A stretch of DNA of 64,000 nucleotides from Clostridiales bacterium. GTDB taxonomy: Bacteria > Bacillota > Clostridia > Christensenellales > Aristaeellaceae. Made by a program: the position numbers and the translations under genes. This document shows positions 53,401 to 60,547 of this stretch, in pieces; the first letter of the stretch is position 1; every line of letters begins with the position of its first letter. Location of the stretch: NCBI GenBank assembly GCA_016930575.1, contig JAFGGL010000050.1:46127-110126 (forward strand), written 5' to 3'. The notes below the pieces were generated by a model. The model had not been told where the DNA came from and did not search any database. It saw only the letters and a list, made by a program, of their open reading frames with translations.

Positions 53401-54890
53401 ACCCGCGTTTCCGCAGCGGGTTCCTCTTGGTCTTCGGCCGGGGTCTCCGGCAGCGGATAATTGTGCAGGTCCGGCAAATCGGCGCGCTTCACAACGGCTT
53501 CGTGCGCGTAGACCTTCTGTACCATAGTTTCCTCGGTATACTGCTCCGACAGCGCGTTGAACGCATCGTTAATTACAACGAACTCGCCGCCCCAGGTGCA
53601 GAACAGCCCCCACATCGCGCCGTCGCGGACGGCCAGGTCCGGGTCGAACAGGCAGCCGTTTTCAGACATGACGATCAGCTTGCCCCCGGGCGAATACTTC
53701 GCGGCTTCCATGAAGCGCGCGGTCTGCGGCGTATACACATGCTCGCCGGGATAGGTGTCCACGCCGATGATATCCACCACGTCGTCGCCCGGATACCAGG
53801 CGGCGTCCTCGCCGTTCCACACCCAGATCAGGTTGTTCAGTCCGTGGTAGTTGGTCAGCCTGTCGTACATCGTGCGGTAGAGCTTCAGGTACGCATCGCT
53901 GCCCTTGGCGCCCCACCAGAACCAGCCGCCGCTGGCCTCGTGCAGCGGCCGCCAGAGCACCGGCACGCCTGCGGCTTGCAGGCGTTTCAGTTGCACGGCG
54001 ATCGCGTCGATATCGTCGATCAGCAGCTGATAGCCTTCCGCGTCGCGGCCAGACATGATTTTGTCCAGGTCGATGTTGGTCTGGTCGGTATAAAAGCCCC
54101 TGTACCAGATGCCCGTCAGGTATTTTTCGGGCGCGTTCCAGTGCCAGGTCAGGGTGACGATGCCGTTTTGCTCCCAATACTCGATGGCGTAGTCCGTCGC
54201 ATTGGACGTCGATCCGCGCGCGACGCGCGAAGGGGAGTAATCCATCAAATCCAGCCCGAGCACCGCCGGGTACTGCCCGCCGGTCGCGCGCCAGATGGCC
54301 GCGTTTTCGATGCCGTACATGCCGCCGTCGCAGTATTGCCCCGAGAGGATCTTCTCCCCGTAGCTGTCGCACAGGTAATGCACCAAACGCAGCGCGTTAT
54401 CCGACGCGTTTTTGTTCACGAGCGCGGGCTCGATTGAAAACAGCCCCTCTTTCAGCGGTTCGGCGGGCGATAGGGAAACCGAATCGACCTTCACCCAGCC
54501 CCAAAACTTGCGCACGCCGATCACATGCTCCCCTTCCGTCATATACAGACGTTCGAGCACGGCCAGGGTGAAGGCTTTCCCCTCCACGCTGACCGTGCCC
54601 ATGTCTTCGCCGTCAAGCAGGATGTAGTTCTCCTTATAGCTTCCGTCCGAACTGGCCAGGGATACCGTGAGGTCGTAAAAGCCGTCCTCCGGCACCGAAA
54701 CGGCGATATCCACGCCGTCGCCGTCGCTCCTCAAGTTTTCCACGTAGCGGATACCGGCCGTGGAGCCGACGGTCGCGCCGCCGGTGCGTACGCCGTCCTC
54801 CGCCTCAAAAAGCACCGTATCGGCCTGTGCTAAAGAAATGGCGGACAGGAGCAATGCGGACAGCGCAAACAGGAATGCCGCCCGACGCAT
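50463..54890 (-). CDS. Secreted fusion of GH26 mannanase-like domain and ABC solute-binding domain
   Basis: A 1475-residue exported protein. Signal peptide 1-23; CBM35-like beta-sandwich 24-143 (VLFEAEDGVRTGGATVG); GH26 barrel about 148-470, with acid/base E318 in WRPLHEASGGWFWWG and nucleophile E410 in IVMSENG; Glu/Pro linker about 480-540; two further beta-rich regions (about 540-925); a helical segment (about 930-1050); and a family 1 binding domain about 1057-1475 (TITLWIGTGRDQANVIKGLIDEKF; PDTYTFPMLFYRKDILKEIGLSVPTTWDEV). No lipobox. I chose the ATG at 54890 (AAGGGA 9 bases upstream); TTG at 54911 and an in-frame GTG lie upstream. It probably hydrolyses beta-mannan and passes products to the adjacent permeases. 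Confidence 0.88.
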   Translation of the reverse strand: MRRAAFLFALSALLLSAISLAQADTVLFEAEDGVRTGGATVGSTAGIRYVENLRSDGDGVDIAVSVPEDGFYDLTVSLASSDGSYKENYILLDGEDMGTVSVEGKAFTLAVLERLYMTEGEHVIGVRKFWGWVKVDSVSLSPAEPLKEGLFSIEPALVNKNASDNALRLVHYLCDSYGEKILSGQYCDGGMYGIENAAIWRATGGQYPAVLGLDLMDYSPSRVARGSTSNATDYAIEYWEQNGIVTLTWHWNAPEKYLTGIWYRGFYTDQTNIDLDKIMSGRDAEGYQLLIDDIDAIAVQLKRLQAAGVPVLWRPLHEASGGWFWWGAKGSDAYLKLYRTMYDRLTNYHGLNNLIWVWNGEDAAWYPGDDVVDIIGVDTYPGEHVYTPQTARFMEAAKYSPGGKLIVMSENGCLFDPDLAVRDGAMWGLFCTWGGEFVVINDAFNALSEQYTEETMVQKVYAHEAVVKRADLPDLHNYPLPETPAEDQEEPAAETRVDTDAETQPAAETMEEYYELVSTNSIDASVPTYEEYTSSLPGGAAQAEIVIGANGYSRYEEDGVTLYPILMTNYEGMDGTAVLTAENALISYQVDIQESGWYDISLSYYPVEGKSAEIQRAFFMDGRLPYKELALVEFCRVWANTELPMYTDQSGVTLIAWQKDNQGNDIKPSPFETPVWMTSMLYDNNGYISEPLAVYLSAGEHTLTLLSLREPMLLKSITLGGHADIPAYESVTAELDEAGAEETSGRLLRVEAENAAHTSSQMLYPRQEQGSPAVYPASSRNLLNNSIGGMPWRFAGQWIEWEFTVEEMGYYCVSMLDRQNFVRGVDVSRRILIDGEVPFSEFSAYRFAYTQNWRLETLDQENGDPYRIYLTAGTHTLRMEVVLGDMAEIIGRVQSSVQKLNAVYRKVIYITGVKPDKYRDYQIEASLPLLEGDLIDVKNELMLAFNALLETAGENSDKLTVLRTMLDQLDELIDDQERFTEVITSFKINMRALGNWVTQALPQPLQIDRIYIHSADTPPVIEKNSWGARAWHEISRLYYSFVIDYNSIGNVVEKSADTPTITLWIGTGRDQANVIKGLIDEKFTNAYGIGVNVQLVDMNMLLRATLAGQGPDVAIQVANTNGIAGTVLNVGNDTPVNFGIRNAVTDLTQFGDFPEVAARFAKSALVPFSFGGATYALPDTYTFPMLFYRKDILKEIGLSVPTTWDEVKVAMSVLSKNQMEFGMLPTEQIFAMLLFQNNGGYYTENGDRSLLDSDIAVSVFKEYCEFYTDYKLDKETSVEERFRTGECPLIIADYTLYNNLQVSAPDILGLWDFTAVPGTVQSDGSVNNAAGCVGLADIILSATEHPEECWTFLKWWTSAETQVLYGREMESLMGASARVATANLEALSSLPWPIRDYKALAGQLEHVQGIPQVPGGYYSWRNVNNAFFSITTDASKKIKDNAAATPREELMEKVYYINAEITYKRQEFGLPIAED

Positions 54891-55001
54891 CCAAGCCATC
54901 CCTTTCACCAAGTAACCACTCGCCTTCGTCCCGGTATTCGTGCACCCCGCAGCGCGCGATATATTAACCAGTTAGCTGAATTATTGCTTTATTGTAAACC
55001 T

Positions 55002-55031
55002 ATCATATCACAACTAAATGGTTTTCGTAAA
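55002..55031 (-). promoter_or_regulatory. Probable promoter of the carbohydrate locus
   Basis: Minus-strand TTTACG (55026-55031) and TATGAT (55002-55007) with an 18-base spacer, about 110 bases before the fusion gene. A short TAAC-CA-GTTA inverted repeat (near 54964-54973) lies downstream and might be an operator. Confidence 0.5.
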
Positions 55032-55070
55032 GGCTTTTTTCGTACAAAACGCGAGTTTTTTGATCGCGGC

Positions 55071-55097
55071 AGAAAACCCGCGCCGACCAGCGCGGGT
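55071..55097 (-). terminator. Intrinsic terminator after the SMP-30 gene
   Basis: Minus-strand ACCCGCGC and GCGCGGGT pair around TGGTCG and are followed directly by TTTTCT. It separates the lactonase from the carbohydrate locus. Confidence 0.85.
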
Positions 55098-55126
55098 GGG
55101 CAGTGTATGATATATGGATGAACCTG

Positions 55127-56008
55127 TTATATCACGCCCCGATACGGGAAAGCCTCATACCCGCCTGTTCCGACATCGGCCCTGAAAATGCCGCCGGCGA
55201 GGGGTTCCGCGTGCACGTCGGTATCCACGCGGGCGGTGGTGATGTAGAGGGTGTCCAGGGTATCTCCGCCGAAACAGCAGCAGGTGACCCTTGACGCCGG
55301 AACGGGCACCATGCCGTAGCACTTCCCTGTGCGCGGGTCGTAACGCCGCACCGCGCTGCCTTCCCACTGCGCAATCCACAGCATGCCTTCGCGGTCGATG
55401 GTCATGCCGTCGGGTAAGCCGTATTCACTGGGCACTTCCACGCACACCCTGCCCTCGCCGAGTGCGCCGCGCTCCAGATCGAACGGGAACGCACGAACGG
55501 TATGGGTCATCGAATCAATGTAATACAGCATCGCATCATCGGCGCTCCACGCGAGCCCGTTGGAGGTCGTGACGCCTGTGAGCGCGGTACGGATCGTGCC
55601 GTCCGTATCCAGGCACCAGAAATAGCCCCTGCCCTTCATGTCGCCCCGCATGATCTGCGTGCCCGCCCAGAACCGGCCGCGCCTGTCGCACTTGCCGTCG
55701 TTCATCCGAAGTTTGGGCACCAGCCCTTCCGGCTCCGCGATCCGCTTTACCACACCCTGATCATCCAGCAGATAGTACCCCGTCGCCATCGCCGCGGCAA
55801 AGCCGCCGCCCGCCGCGGGCACGACCGCGCCCACCGCCTGCGCCGTGGAGAAATAGCTGTGCTTCATCGTCTCAAGCTCCAGCGTGTGCACCTCGCACCG
55901 GATGATGTCCACCCAATTAAGCGTCCGGCCCTCCCCGCGCCACAGCGCGCTCTCCCCCAGCGCCGCCTTTGCGTCCAGTACCAATTCCGCCTCCGGATAA
56001 ACCTTCAT
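55127..56008 (-). CDS. SMP-30/gluconolactonase family protein
   Basis: A 293-residue six-bladed propeller. It has LGESALWRGEGRTLNWVDI (metal-binding Glu near 19), KLRMNDGKCDRRGRFWAGT near 105, TSNGLAWSADDAMLYYIDS near 152 and GLPDGMTIDREGMLWIAQW near 200, all SMP-30 blade motifs that supply the metal ligands. It probably opens a sugar lactone. GGAGGTATTTG precedes the ATG. It is a separate unit: repeat copy E lies upstream and a terminator downstream. Confidence 0.9.
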   Translation of the reverse strand: MKVYPEAELVLDAKAALGESALWRGEGRTLNWVDIIRCEVHTLELETMKHSYFSTAQAVGAVVPAAGGGFAAAMATGYYLLDDQGVVKRIAEPEGLVPKLRMNDGKCDRRGRFWAGTQIMRGDMKGRGYFWCLDTDGTIRTALTGVTTSNGLAWSADDAMLYYIDSMTHTVRAFPFDLERGALGEGRVCVEVPSEYGLPDGMTIDREGMLWIAQWEGSAVRRYDPRTGKCYGMVPVPASRVTCCCFGGDTLDTLYITTARVDTDVHAEPLAGGIFRADVGTGGYEAFPYRGVI

Positions 56009-56069
56009 TCAAATACCTCCATGGTTATACCAAATTTCATTATATAACTACTCCGTACCAGTAACGAAA

Positions 56070-56192
56070 GCCTGCTCAAAATGCCCGAGATACGCGAAAG
56101 CAAAAGCGGCAGGAGGCCGAGCTTACTCGTTGCGTAAGTGACGCCGACTGCCGCTTGTAGCTGACAAAGTAGATTGGGTATTTTGGGCGGGC
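56070..56192 (-). repeat. Family 1 hairpin repeat, copy E (3' of the LRR gene)
   Basis: The arms GCCTGCTCAAAATGCCC and GGGTATTTTGGGCGGGC pair; the inner stem is AAGCGGCAG / CTGCCGCTT. The element ends 5 bases from the LRR gene stop (56198-56200). It is nearly identical to copy G across the interior. Confidence 0.85.
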
Positions 56193-56197
56193 CAAGC

Positions 56198-57532
56198 CTA
56201 GTAATTTAAATACTCAATTTCCAATGCTGGGTCGCAGCCTTCAAACGCCTGCGCCGCAATCCTTTTCTTGGACCGGATCCTGATCGTGCGCAGGGCCTCG
56301 TTTCCGTAGAAGGCGTAATCCTCGATGGTATCCACACCCTTAGCGACCAGCTTTTTGAGCGCCGAGCAGCCGTAGAACATGCTGGTCGGGATCACGGTGA
56401 CGCTGTCGGGCAGGCGGAGTTTCTCAAGCGAGCTGCAGTTTTGCAACAGGTGGCTACCGATGCGGCGGAGCTTGCCGTCCTTGACGAAGGTCAGCTTCTG
56501 CAGCGACGAACAGAAACGAAACACGCTGGTGCCCAGCGTTTCCACCTTCGGCGGGACGTCGAAGGTCTGCAGCGTGGTGCACATGGCAAACGCGTACTCG
56601 CCGATCTCCCGCAGCTCGGAATTCTCGCTTAGGTGAACGATGCGCAGCGATTCACAGCCGTAAAACACGTACGGACCGATCTCGCGCAGCGTCTCCGGCA
56701 GGGTCACTTCCTCCAGTTTGCGGCAGCCGTAGAAGAAGCTGCCGGGCAGTTGCTCCACGCCCTCGGGCAATTGGACGCGGATGATCTTTTCATCGTTGCG
56801 GAAGCCGTATTCCCCGAGTTTTTTGAATTCCGCAGCGTTGGCGATGCGCAGTATGCCGTCCTCGCCGCGCTGCGGTACGGCAACGGCTTTGCTTTTTGCC
56901 GTATAAGCGTCCTCTTCGCCGGCAGCCGTCGCCTGCGGCCTGGAAACGGGCGAGGCCGCGGGGCGGGTATGCCCGGACGGCGCTGCGCAAACGTCGCCCG
57001 GGCCGCCGCCCCGGAGCGTCCTCTCCATTTCCTCCATGAACACGTCTTTGACGTCAAAGCCGCGGTTCTCCAGCACGCAGGTGACCGCGGCGCACATCAT
57101 AGCCGCGGTGACGGTGGACAGCTGCGAGGAGATCTGGTGCACGCTGTTGGAGTAGTCCCAGAAAATGGATTTTAAAATGTCGTTGATCTCCGTTATGGTC
57201 CGGGCGGACGGTTCCGGTTTTTTGGGGGAGGCCTGCGGTTTTGCCGCCGGTTCCGGCTGCGGCTTTGCCGCCGGGTTTGCTGCCTGTGGCGCAAACAACG
57301 GACGTTTTTTGAGTAAGGGCTCGCTTTTCGCTTCCACGGGTTCCCGCACCGCGACCGCGGCTGGCCTTTCAACCTTTACGGCAGCCAGCTTGCGTTCGCG
57401 CTCGTCAAGCGCCGCGCGCAGCTGCTCCAGGTCTTTTGATTCCCGGCTTAACGCCAGCTCACGTTCTTCCAGCTTATTCGCCAATTCGATGAGCCTGTCA
57501 ATCTGCGATTGGCGGTTGTTTTTATCGCTCAT
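56198..57532 (-). CDS. Coiled-coil protein with BspA-type leucine-rich repeats
   Basis: A 444-residue protein. Residues 1-55 form a coiled coil (LIELANKLEERELALSRESKDLEQLRAALDERERKL), then a Pro/Ala/Lys-rich linker, a helical region about 115-175, and at least seven LRR_5/BspA repeats from about 245 to 440 (ITEKLP-type: LPGSFFYGCRKLEEVTLPETLREIGPYVFYGCESLRIV). No signal peptide or transmembrane helix is seen, so it is probably cytoplasmic, unlike most BspA proteins. Function unknown. GGAGCGGTCGGAGAC precedes the ATG. Confidence 0.85.
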   Translation of the reverse strand: MSDKNNRQSQIDRLIELANKLEERELALSRESKDLEQLRAALDERERKLAAVKVERPAAVAVREPVEAKSEPLLKKRPLFAPQAANPAAKPQPEPAAKPQASPKKPEPSARTITEINDILKSIFWDYSNSVHQISSQLSTVTAAMMCAAVTCVLENRGFDVKDVFMEEMERTLRGGGPGDVCAAPSGHTRPAASPVSRPQATAAGEEDAYTAKSKAVAVPQRGEDGILRIANAAEFKKLGEYGFRNDEKIIRVQLPEGVEQLPGSFFYGCRKLEEVTLPETLREIGPYVFYGCESLRIVHLSENSELREIGEYAFAMCTTLQTFDVPPKVETLGTSVFRFCSSLQKLTFVKDGKLRRIGSHLLQNCSSLEKLRLPDSVTVIPTSMFYGCSALKKLVAKGVDTIEDYAFYGNEALRTIRIRSKKRIAAQAFEGCDPALEIEYLNY

Positions 57533-57895
57533 GTCTCCGACCGCTCCTTTTCATTGTCTATGGCCGTCGGGTGTCGTCAGTCCGTAAAGCAGGATATTCA
57601 TAAAGATCAAACGCTGCGGAATTATATCCTTCATCAATAGTATAACGCAGGATATGAAGTATCGGCAATACCCAATACTCGGATATGCGGAGACGAAAAA
57701 CACGGCTTTGGCCGATCATTTCTTGCCTCCGGCCACCAAACACGCTCAAACAATACCAAAAAACCGCCTGAATATAAGCGGGGATTGACAGGCGCCCACA
57801 CGCTGCGGAGCCGCAACATATCCGCCAATATGCCGGCCTTTGCGGCGAAAGTGTGAGCATTCTGCGAAGAATAACCGAACAAACCGGTTTCAGGG

Positions 57896-57924
57896 TTGAC
57901 GAAACGGCGTATACCCCGTATATT
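57896..57924 (+). promoter_or_regulatory. Sigma-A promoter for the DUF4405 gene
   Basis: TTGACG (57896-57901) and TATATT (57919-57924), 17-base spacer, 47 bases upstream of the ATG at 57972. The rest of the 57533-57895 gap shows no gene. Confidence 0.75.
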
Positions 57925-57971
57925 CTGGGTGAATCATACGCAATATTATGAAGCGAAAGGTGAGCCTGACT

Positions 57972-58826
57972 ATGAAGGTGAAAAACCGCATCAAACTGGC
58001 GCTGGACGTCGTGATGCTCGTCGTGCTGTTGCTGATGTACAAAAAAGACGTATTGGGACTTGGTTTTCACGAGATCGGCGGCATTGCGCTGTGCGGGCTG
58101 TTCATCATCCATAAGCTTTTGAGCGGCAAGTGGATACTGGTGGTCACGGGCAAGTTGTTTTCCAAAAAAACCGCCTGGCGCTGCAAGCTGAACTGGCTGA
58201 TCGACTTCCTGCAATTGTTATGCTTTGCCTATATCCTGGTTTCGGGTATCCTCATAAGCAAAGTGCTGTTTGACGGGGCGCGCGGCGCTTCGGCCTTCAA
58301 GACCGCGCACTACGCGGTATCGGCGCTGGCGCTGCTGCTTACCGGCGTGCACATCGGGCTGCACTACGAGTGGATCGTCAAGCGCATGCCGCTGCGCAGA
58401 CTGCCGCTCCTTGCGCGGCGCATTTCCGCCATTGTGATAAGCGTAGTGATCCTCGGCTTCGGCGTGTATCAAATGACGGCGACCAGCTTCCTTACCTGGA
58501 TGGGCGAGCTCGGAACCGCCGTTACCCTGTCGCAGCCGCCGGAAGAAGACACGGGCAATCTGGCCGAAGCCGAACCGGCGGCCGGCCTGGAGGAAGAACA
58601 TGCCGAAGGCGGGCACGGCAGCGGCCCGCGCGACGGCCAGGGCAAGGGCCTTGGCAACGGCAAGGGCGCGGCAGCCGACCTGGAGGTGCATGCCGAATAC
58701 CTGGGCGACGTCCTGCTCGGATTCCTGAGCATCACCCTGGCGTTCTCCGCGGCCGTCGCCTGGATCGACGGCGCCCAGCGCGCCGCCAAACGCATGAAAC
58801 TGCTGAAGTGCAACCTTCCCGGGTGA
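57972..58826 (+). CDS. DUF4405 membrane protein
   Basis: A 284-residue membrane protein. Hydrophobic helices lie at about 8-25, 37-55, 75-97, 110-130, 148-168 and 248-270, with His-rich positions (HEIGGIALCGLFIIHKLLSG; HYAVSALALLLTGVHIGLHYEW) that resemble haem-ligating helices of cytochrome b-like DUF4405 proteins. A Glu/Gly-rich loop lies at about 180-240. AAAGGTGA precedes the chosen ATG; an ATG at 57948 would add eight residues. It is preceded by a good promoter and may be an electron-transfer protein. Confidence 0.8.
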   Translation: MKVKNRIKLALDVVMLVVLLLMYKKDVLGLGFHEIGGIALCGLFIIHKLLSGKWILVVTGKLFSKKTAWRCKLNWLIDFLQLLCFAYILVSGILISKVLFDGARGASAFKTAHYAVSALALLLTGVHIGLHYEWIVKRMPLRRLPLLARRISAIVISVVILGFGVYQMTATSFLTWMGELGTAVTLSQPPEEDTGNLAEAEPAAGLEEEHAEGGHGSGPRDGQGKGLGNGKGAAADLEVHAEYLGDVLLGFLSITLAFSAAVAWIDGAQRAAKRMKLLKCNLPG

Positions 58827-58852
58827 CGGGCAAAGGAGAATGATGGGAGCTT

Positions 58853-58884
58853 CCTACTTTTCTTTTTGATAAAAGAAAAGTAGG
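58853..58884. repeat. Perfect 14-base-stem hairpin
   Basis: CCTACTTTTCTTTT and AAAAGAAAAGTAGG pair around TGAT. It lies 26 bases after the DUF4405 stop. T-rich arms on both strands make it a possible bidirectional transcript end. Confidence 0.6.
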
Positions 58885-58911
58885 CAAAAGAAAACCACAT
58901 AAGCCAATTAT

Positions 58912-58945
58912 AAAGGCCGCGCATTGCGCAGCCTTTGTTGGTCTT
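58912..58945 (+). terminator. Intrinsic terminator downstream of the DUF4405 gene
   Basis: AAAGGC-C-GCGC and GCGC-A-GCCTTT pair around ATT, followed by GTTGGTCTTT. It is the better candidate terminator in the 58827-59191 gap; the rest of that gap is repeat copy F. Confidence 0.65.
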
Positions 58946-58994
58946 TATTTTCAAATAAAATTTACCCATATCAATACCAATTTATCAATCTCAT

Positions 58995-59213
58995 TCAGCC
59001 TGTTCAAAATGCCTGAGATGCTAGGCGACAAGGAGGGATTGGGTCTGAGCTTACTCGTCTGTAAGTGATGCCCGATCCCGACGAATAGGGAGGCGAAGCC
59101 GACTAGCGCCCGAAATTCGCAAAGCGAATGAAGCGCGTAGCCTCGCGCAAGCAAAGCGCGGGGCGAGGTCGCAATCAGTTGACACCGCAGATCAGGTATT
59201 TTGAGCAGGCTGA
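58995..59213 (-). repeat. Family 1 hairpin repeat, copy F with an inserted family 3 module
   Basis: The arms TCAGCCTGTTCAAAATGCC and GGTATTTTGAGCAGGCTGA pair. The core GAGCTTACTCGTCTGTAAGTGATGC matches the other copies. About 70 extra bases (59100-59170) match the repeat in the rpsB-tsf gap. The right arm is read as the end of the flavoprotein gene (stop at 59192-59194). Confidence 0.8.
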
Positions 59214-59875
59214 TATGGTTTAGCATATAAATCCCGCTTTTTATTCCCAAACTTCCGGGCCTGCATGGACCAGCCGATATTGCCCAGGATAAAATACCAC
59301 TTCCTGGCGGCAGGCGAATGGATAAGGATATGATCTTTCCTGTTCCGGTTCCCCTCCGCGAAATCCGTTTTGATCTGCCGTGCCGCGGCGCGGTACTCTT
59401 CCAGTTTCTTTTTGGCGGACCGCAGGGGAACGTTCAGCATCCCGCCGCCGCCGATCATCACCCCAAAGCGGAAACCGGCGCCGATAGCGCTGGCAAACCG
59501 GCAGACGACCTGCACGGCTTCCAGGTTGATCTGCGGCTCGGGAAAACCGCAGTTGACGACCGCGTACACGGACATATCCTTTTTCGCTTCGGGATGCGCG
59601 TCCAGGTACGCCTTATACATCTGCAAAAAGCGCATGGTGATGCCCGGCAGGCAGAAGATGTACAAGGGGAATATGATCACCAGCGCGTCGGCTGACGCCA
59701 TCTCTTGGAAGGCTTGTTCCGTATACTTTTTATCCAGCGTTCTGCGCACGCTGATCACACGCGGCTGTGAGCCGTCCTCCTGGAACACCTCGGCGGTGAT
59801 CTTCGCCAGGAAGTCGGACGCCGCTTTGCCGGGCGCCTTGGGGCTGCCGCTGATGATGACGGTATTCCTGTTCAT
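59192..59875 (-). CDS. Flavodoxin-fold NAD(P)H-dependent oxidoreductase
   Basis: A 227-residue protein of the NADPH-dependent FMN reductase/NQO type. It starts NTVIISGSPKAPGKAASDFL (phosphate loop for FMN) and has DALVIIFPLYIFCLPGITMRFL near 63. A C-terminal tail of about 60 basic residues is unusual. The last codons (P-Y-Q-P-A-Q-N-T) are encoded by the arm of repeat copy F, so the natural end may have been lost. It overlaps the upstream flavoprotein gene by ATGA. Confidence 0.82.
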   Translation of the reverse strand: MNRNTVIISGSPKAPGKAASDFLAKITAEVFQEDGSQPRVISVRRTLDKKYTEQAFQEMASADALVIIFPLYIFCLPGITMRFLQMYKAYLDAHPEAKKDMSVYAVVNCGFPEPQINLEAVQVVCRFASAIGAGFRFGVMIGGGGMLNVPLRSAKKKLEEYRAAARQIKTDFAEGNRNRKDHILIHSPAARKWYFILGNIGWSMQARKFGNKKRDLYAKPYQPAQNT

Positions 59876-60432
59876 ACCTCTCCCTCCGTTCTGCGCAGGC
59901 TGACGGCATCCAGCGCTTTTTCGGTTGCCTGGTCGTCGCCGTCGTAGAAGAGCACCGCGCCGTTGCTGCGGTGCTTTGTGGTGATGTTAACAAACAATTC
60001 CCTGTCTTCGTCCGTCAGGCCGTCGCCGTACCCGATCATGACGAACTGCGGGTTTTTTTCATACCGCGCCGGATGCATGGTGGAGCCGTCCGCACGGGCA
60101 ATGAAAAACGGCAGAATGTTTGGTATCCAGCGATCCAGCGCGTTTTTCATATTCGCGGAAAACTGCCCGAATACCACAGGCGTCAGGTAAACCGCGACGT
60201 CGCTGTTCATCATGGCGCGGTTGATGTCCGCCATTGAATCCTTAATCACGCACTCGCCGGGCGTTTTGACCCAGCAGCCGAAGCAGCCCCTGCAGAAATC
60301 CAGTTCCTGCGGTGTAAGCCGCTTTTCGGTGATCATAAAACCTTTTTGCCCCAACACGCGTTTGACCAGCTCATCGAGCTTTTCAAGCCGCGGCGTCGCG
60401 TATTCGCCGTCCAAGAGTATATACGCCTGCAT
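59872..60432 (-). CDS. Flavodoxin family protein with a Cys cluster
   Basis: A 186-residue protein with FMN-binding fold. FCRGCFGCWVKTPGECVIKDSM near residue 47 is the Cys-x2-Cys-x2-Cys-x6-Cys cluster seen in iron-sulfur flavoproteins and related reductases. ATPVVFGQFSANMKNALDRW follows. GAGGAGGAAAC precedes the ATG. It forms a two-gene unit with the next flavoprotein, divergent from the TetR gene and likely repressed by it. Substrate unknown. Confidence 0.8.
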   Translation of the reverse strand: MQAYILLDGEYATPRLEKLDELVKRVLGQKGFMITEKRLTPQELDFCRGCFGCWVKTPGECVIKDSMADINRAMMNSDVAVYLTPVVFGQFSANMKNALDRWIPNILPFFIARADGSTMHPARYEKNPQFVMIGYGDGLTDEDRELFVNITTKHRSNGAVLFYDGDDQATEKALDAVSLRRTEGEV

Positions 60433-60446
60433 TGCGTTTCCTCCTC

Positions 60447-60467
60447 TATGTTAACGTTGTAAACATA
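60447..60467. promoter_or_regulatory. TetR-type operator 1
   Basis: A 21-base imperfect palindrome, TATGTT-AACGTTGTA-AACATA, lies between the -10 box of the flavoprotein promoter and its ribosome binding site. It matches operator 2 at most positions. Confidence 0.7.
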
Positions 60468-60495
60468 GCATAACGCAAGATGTTTACGTTGTCAA
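60467..60495 (-). promoter_or_regulatory. Promoter for the flavoprotein pair
   Basis: Minus-strand TTGACA (60490-60495) and TATGCT (60467-60472), 17-base spacer, lie between and over the two operators. Confidence 0.75.
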
Positions 60496-60499
60496 CATA
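60479..60499. promoter_or_regulatory. TetR-type operator 2
   Basis: The 21-base GATGTTTACGTTGTCAACATA is the second copy, 32 bases centre to centre from the first. It covers the -35 boxes of both divergent promoters. Confidence 0.7.
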
Positions 60500-60511
60500 A
60501 TATGATATACT
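60483..60511 (+). promoter_or_regulatory. Promoter for the tetR-radical SAM unit
   Basis: TTTACG (60483-60488) and TATACT (60506-60511) with a 17-base spacer, 36 bases before the ATG. The -35 overlaps operator 2, so the regulator is likely autorepressed. Confidence 0.75.
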
Positions 60512-60547
60512 TTAACCGGATTCTAATAAAGCATAAAGAGGCAGCGG

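Noticed and set aside
58995..59250. Small protein frames within the repeats (for example I-T-Y-K-R-V-S-S translations)
   Set aside because: The same peptide arises from every repeat copy because the DNA is conserved as structure; there are no ribosome binding sites.
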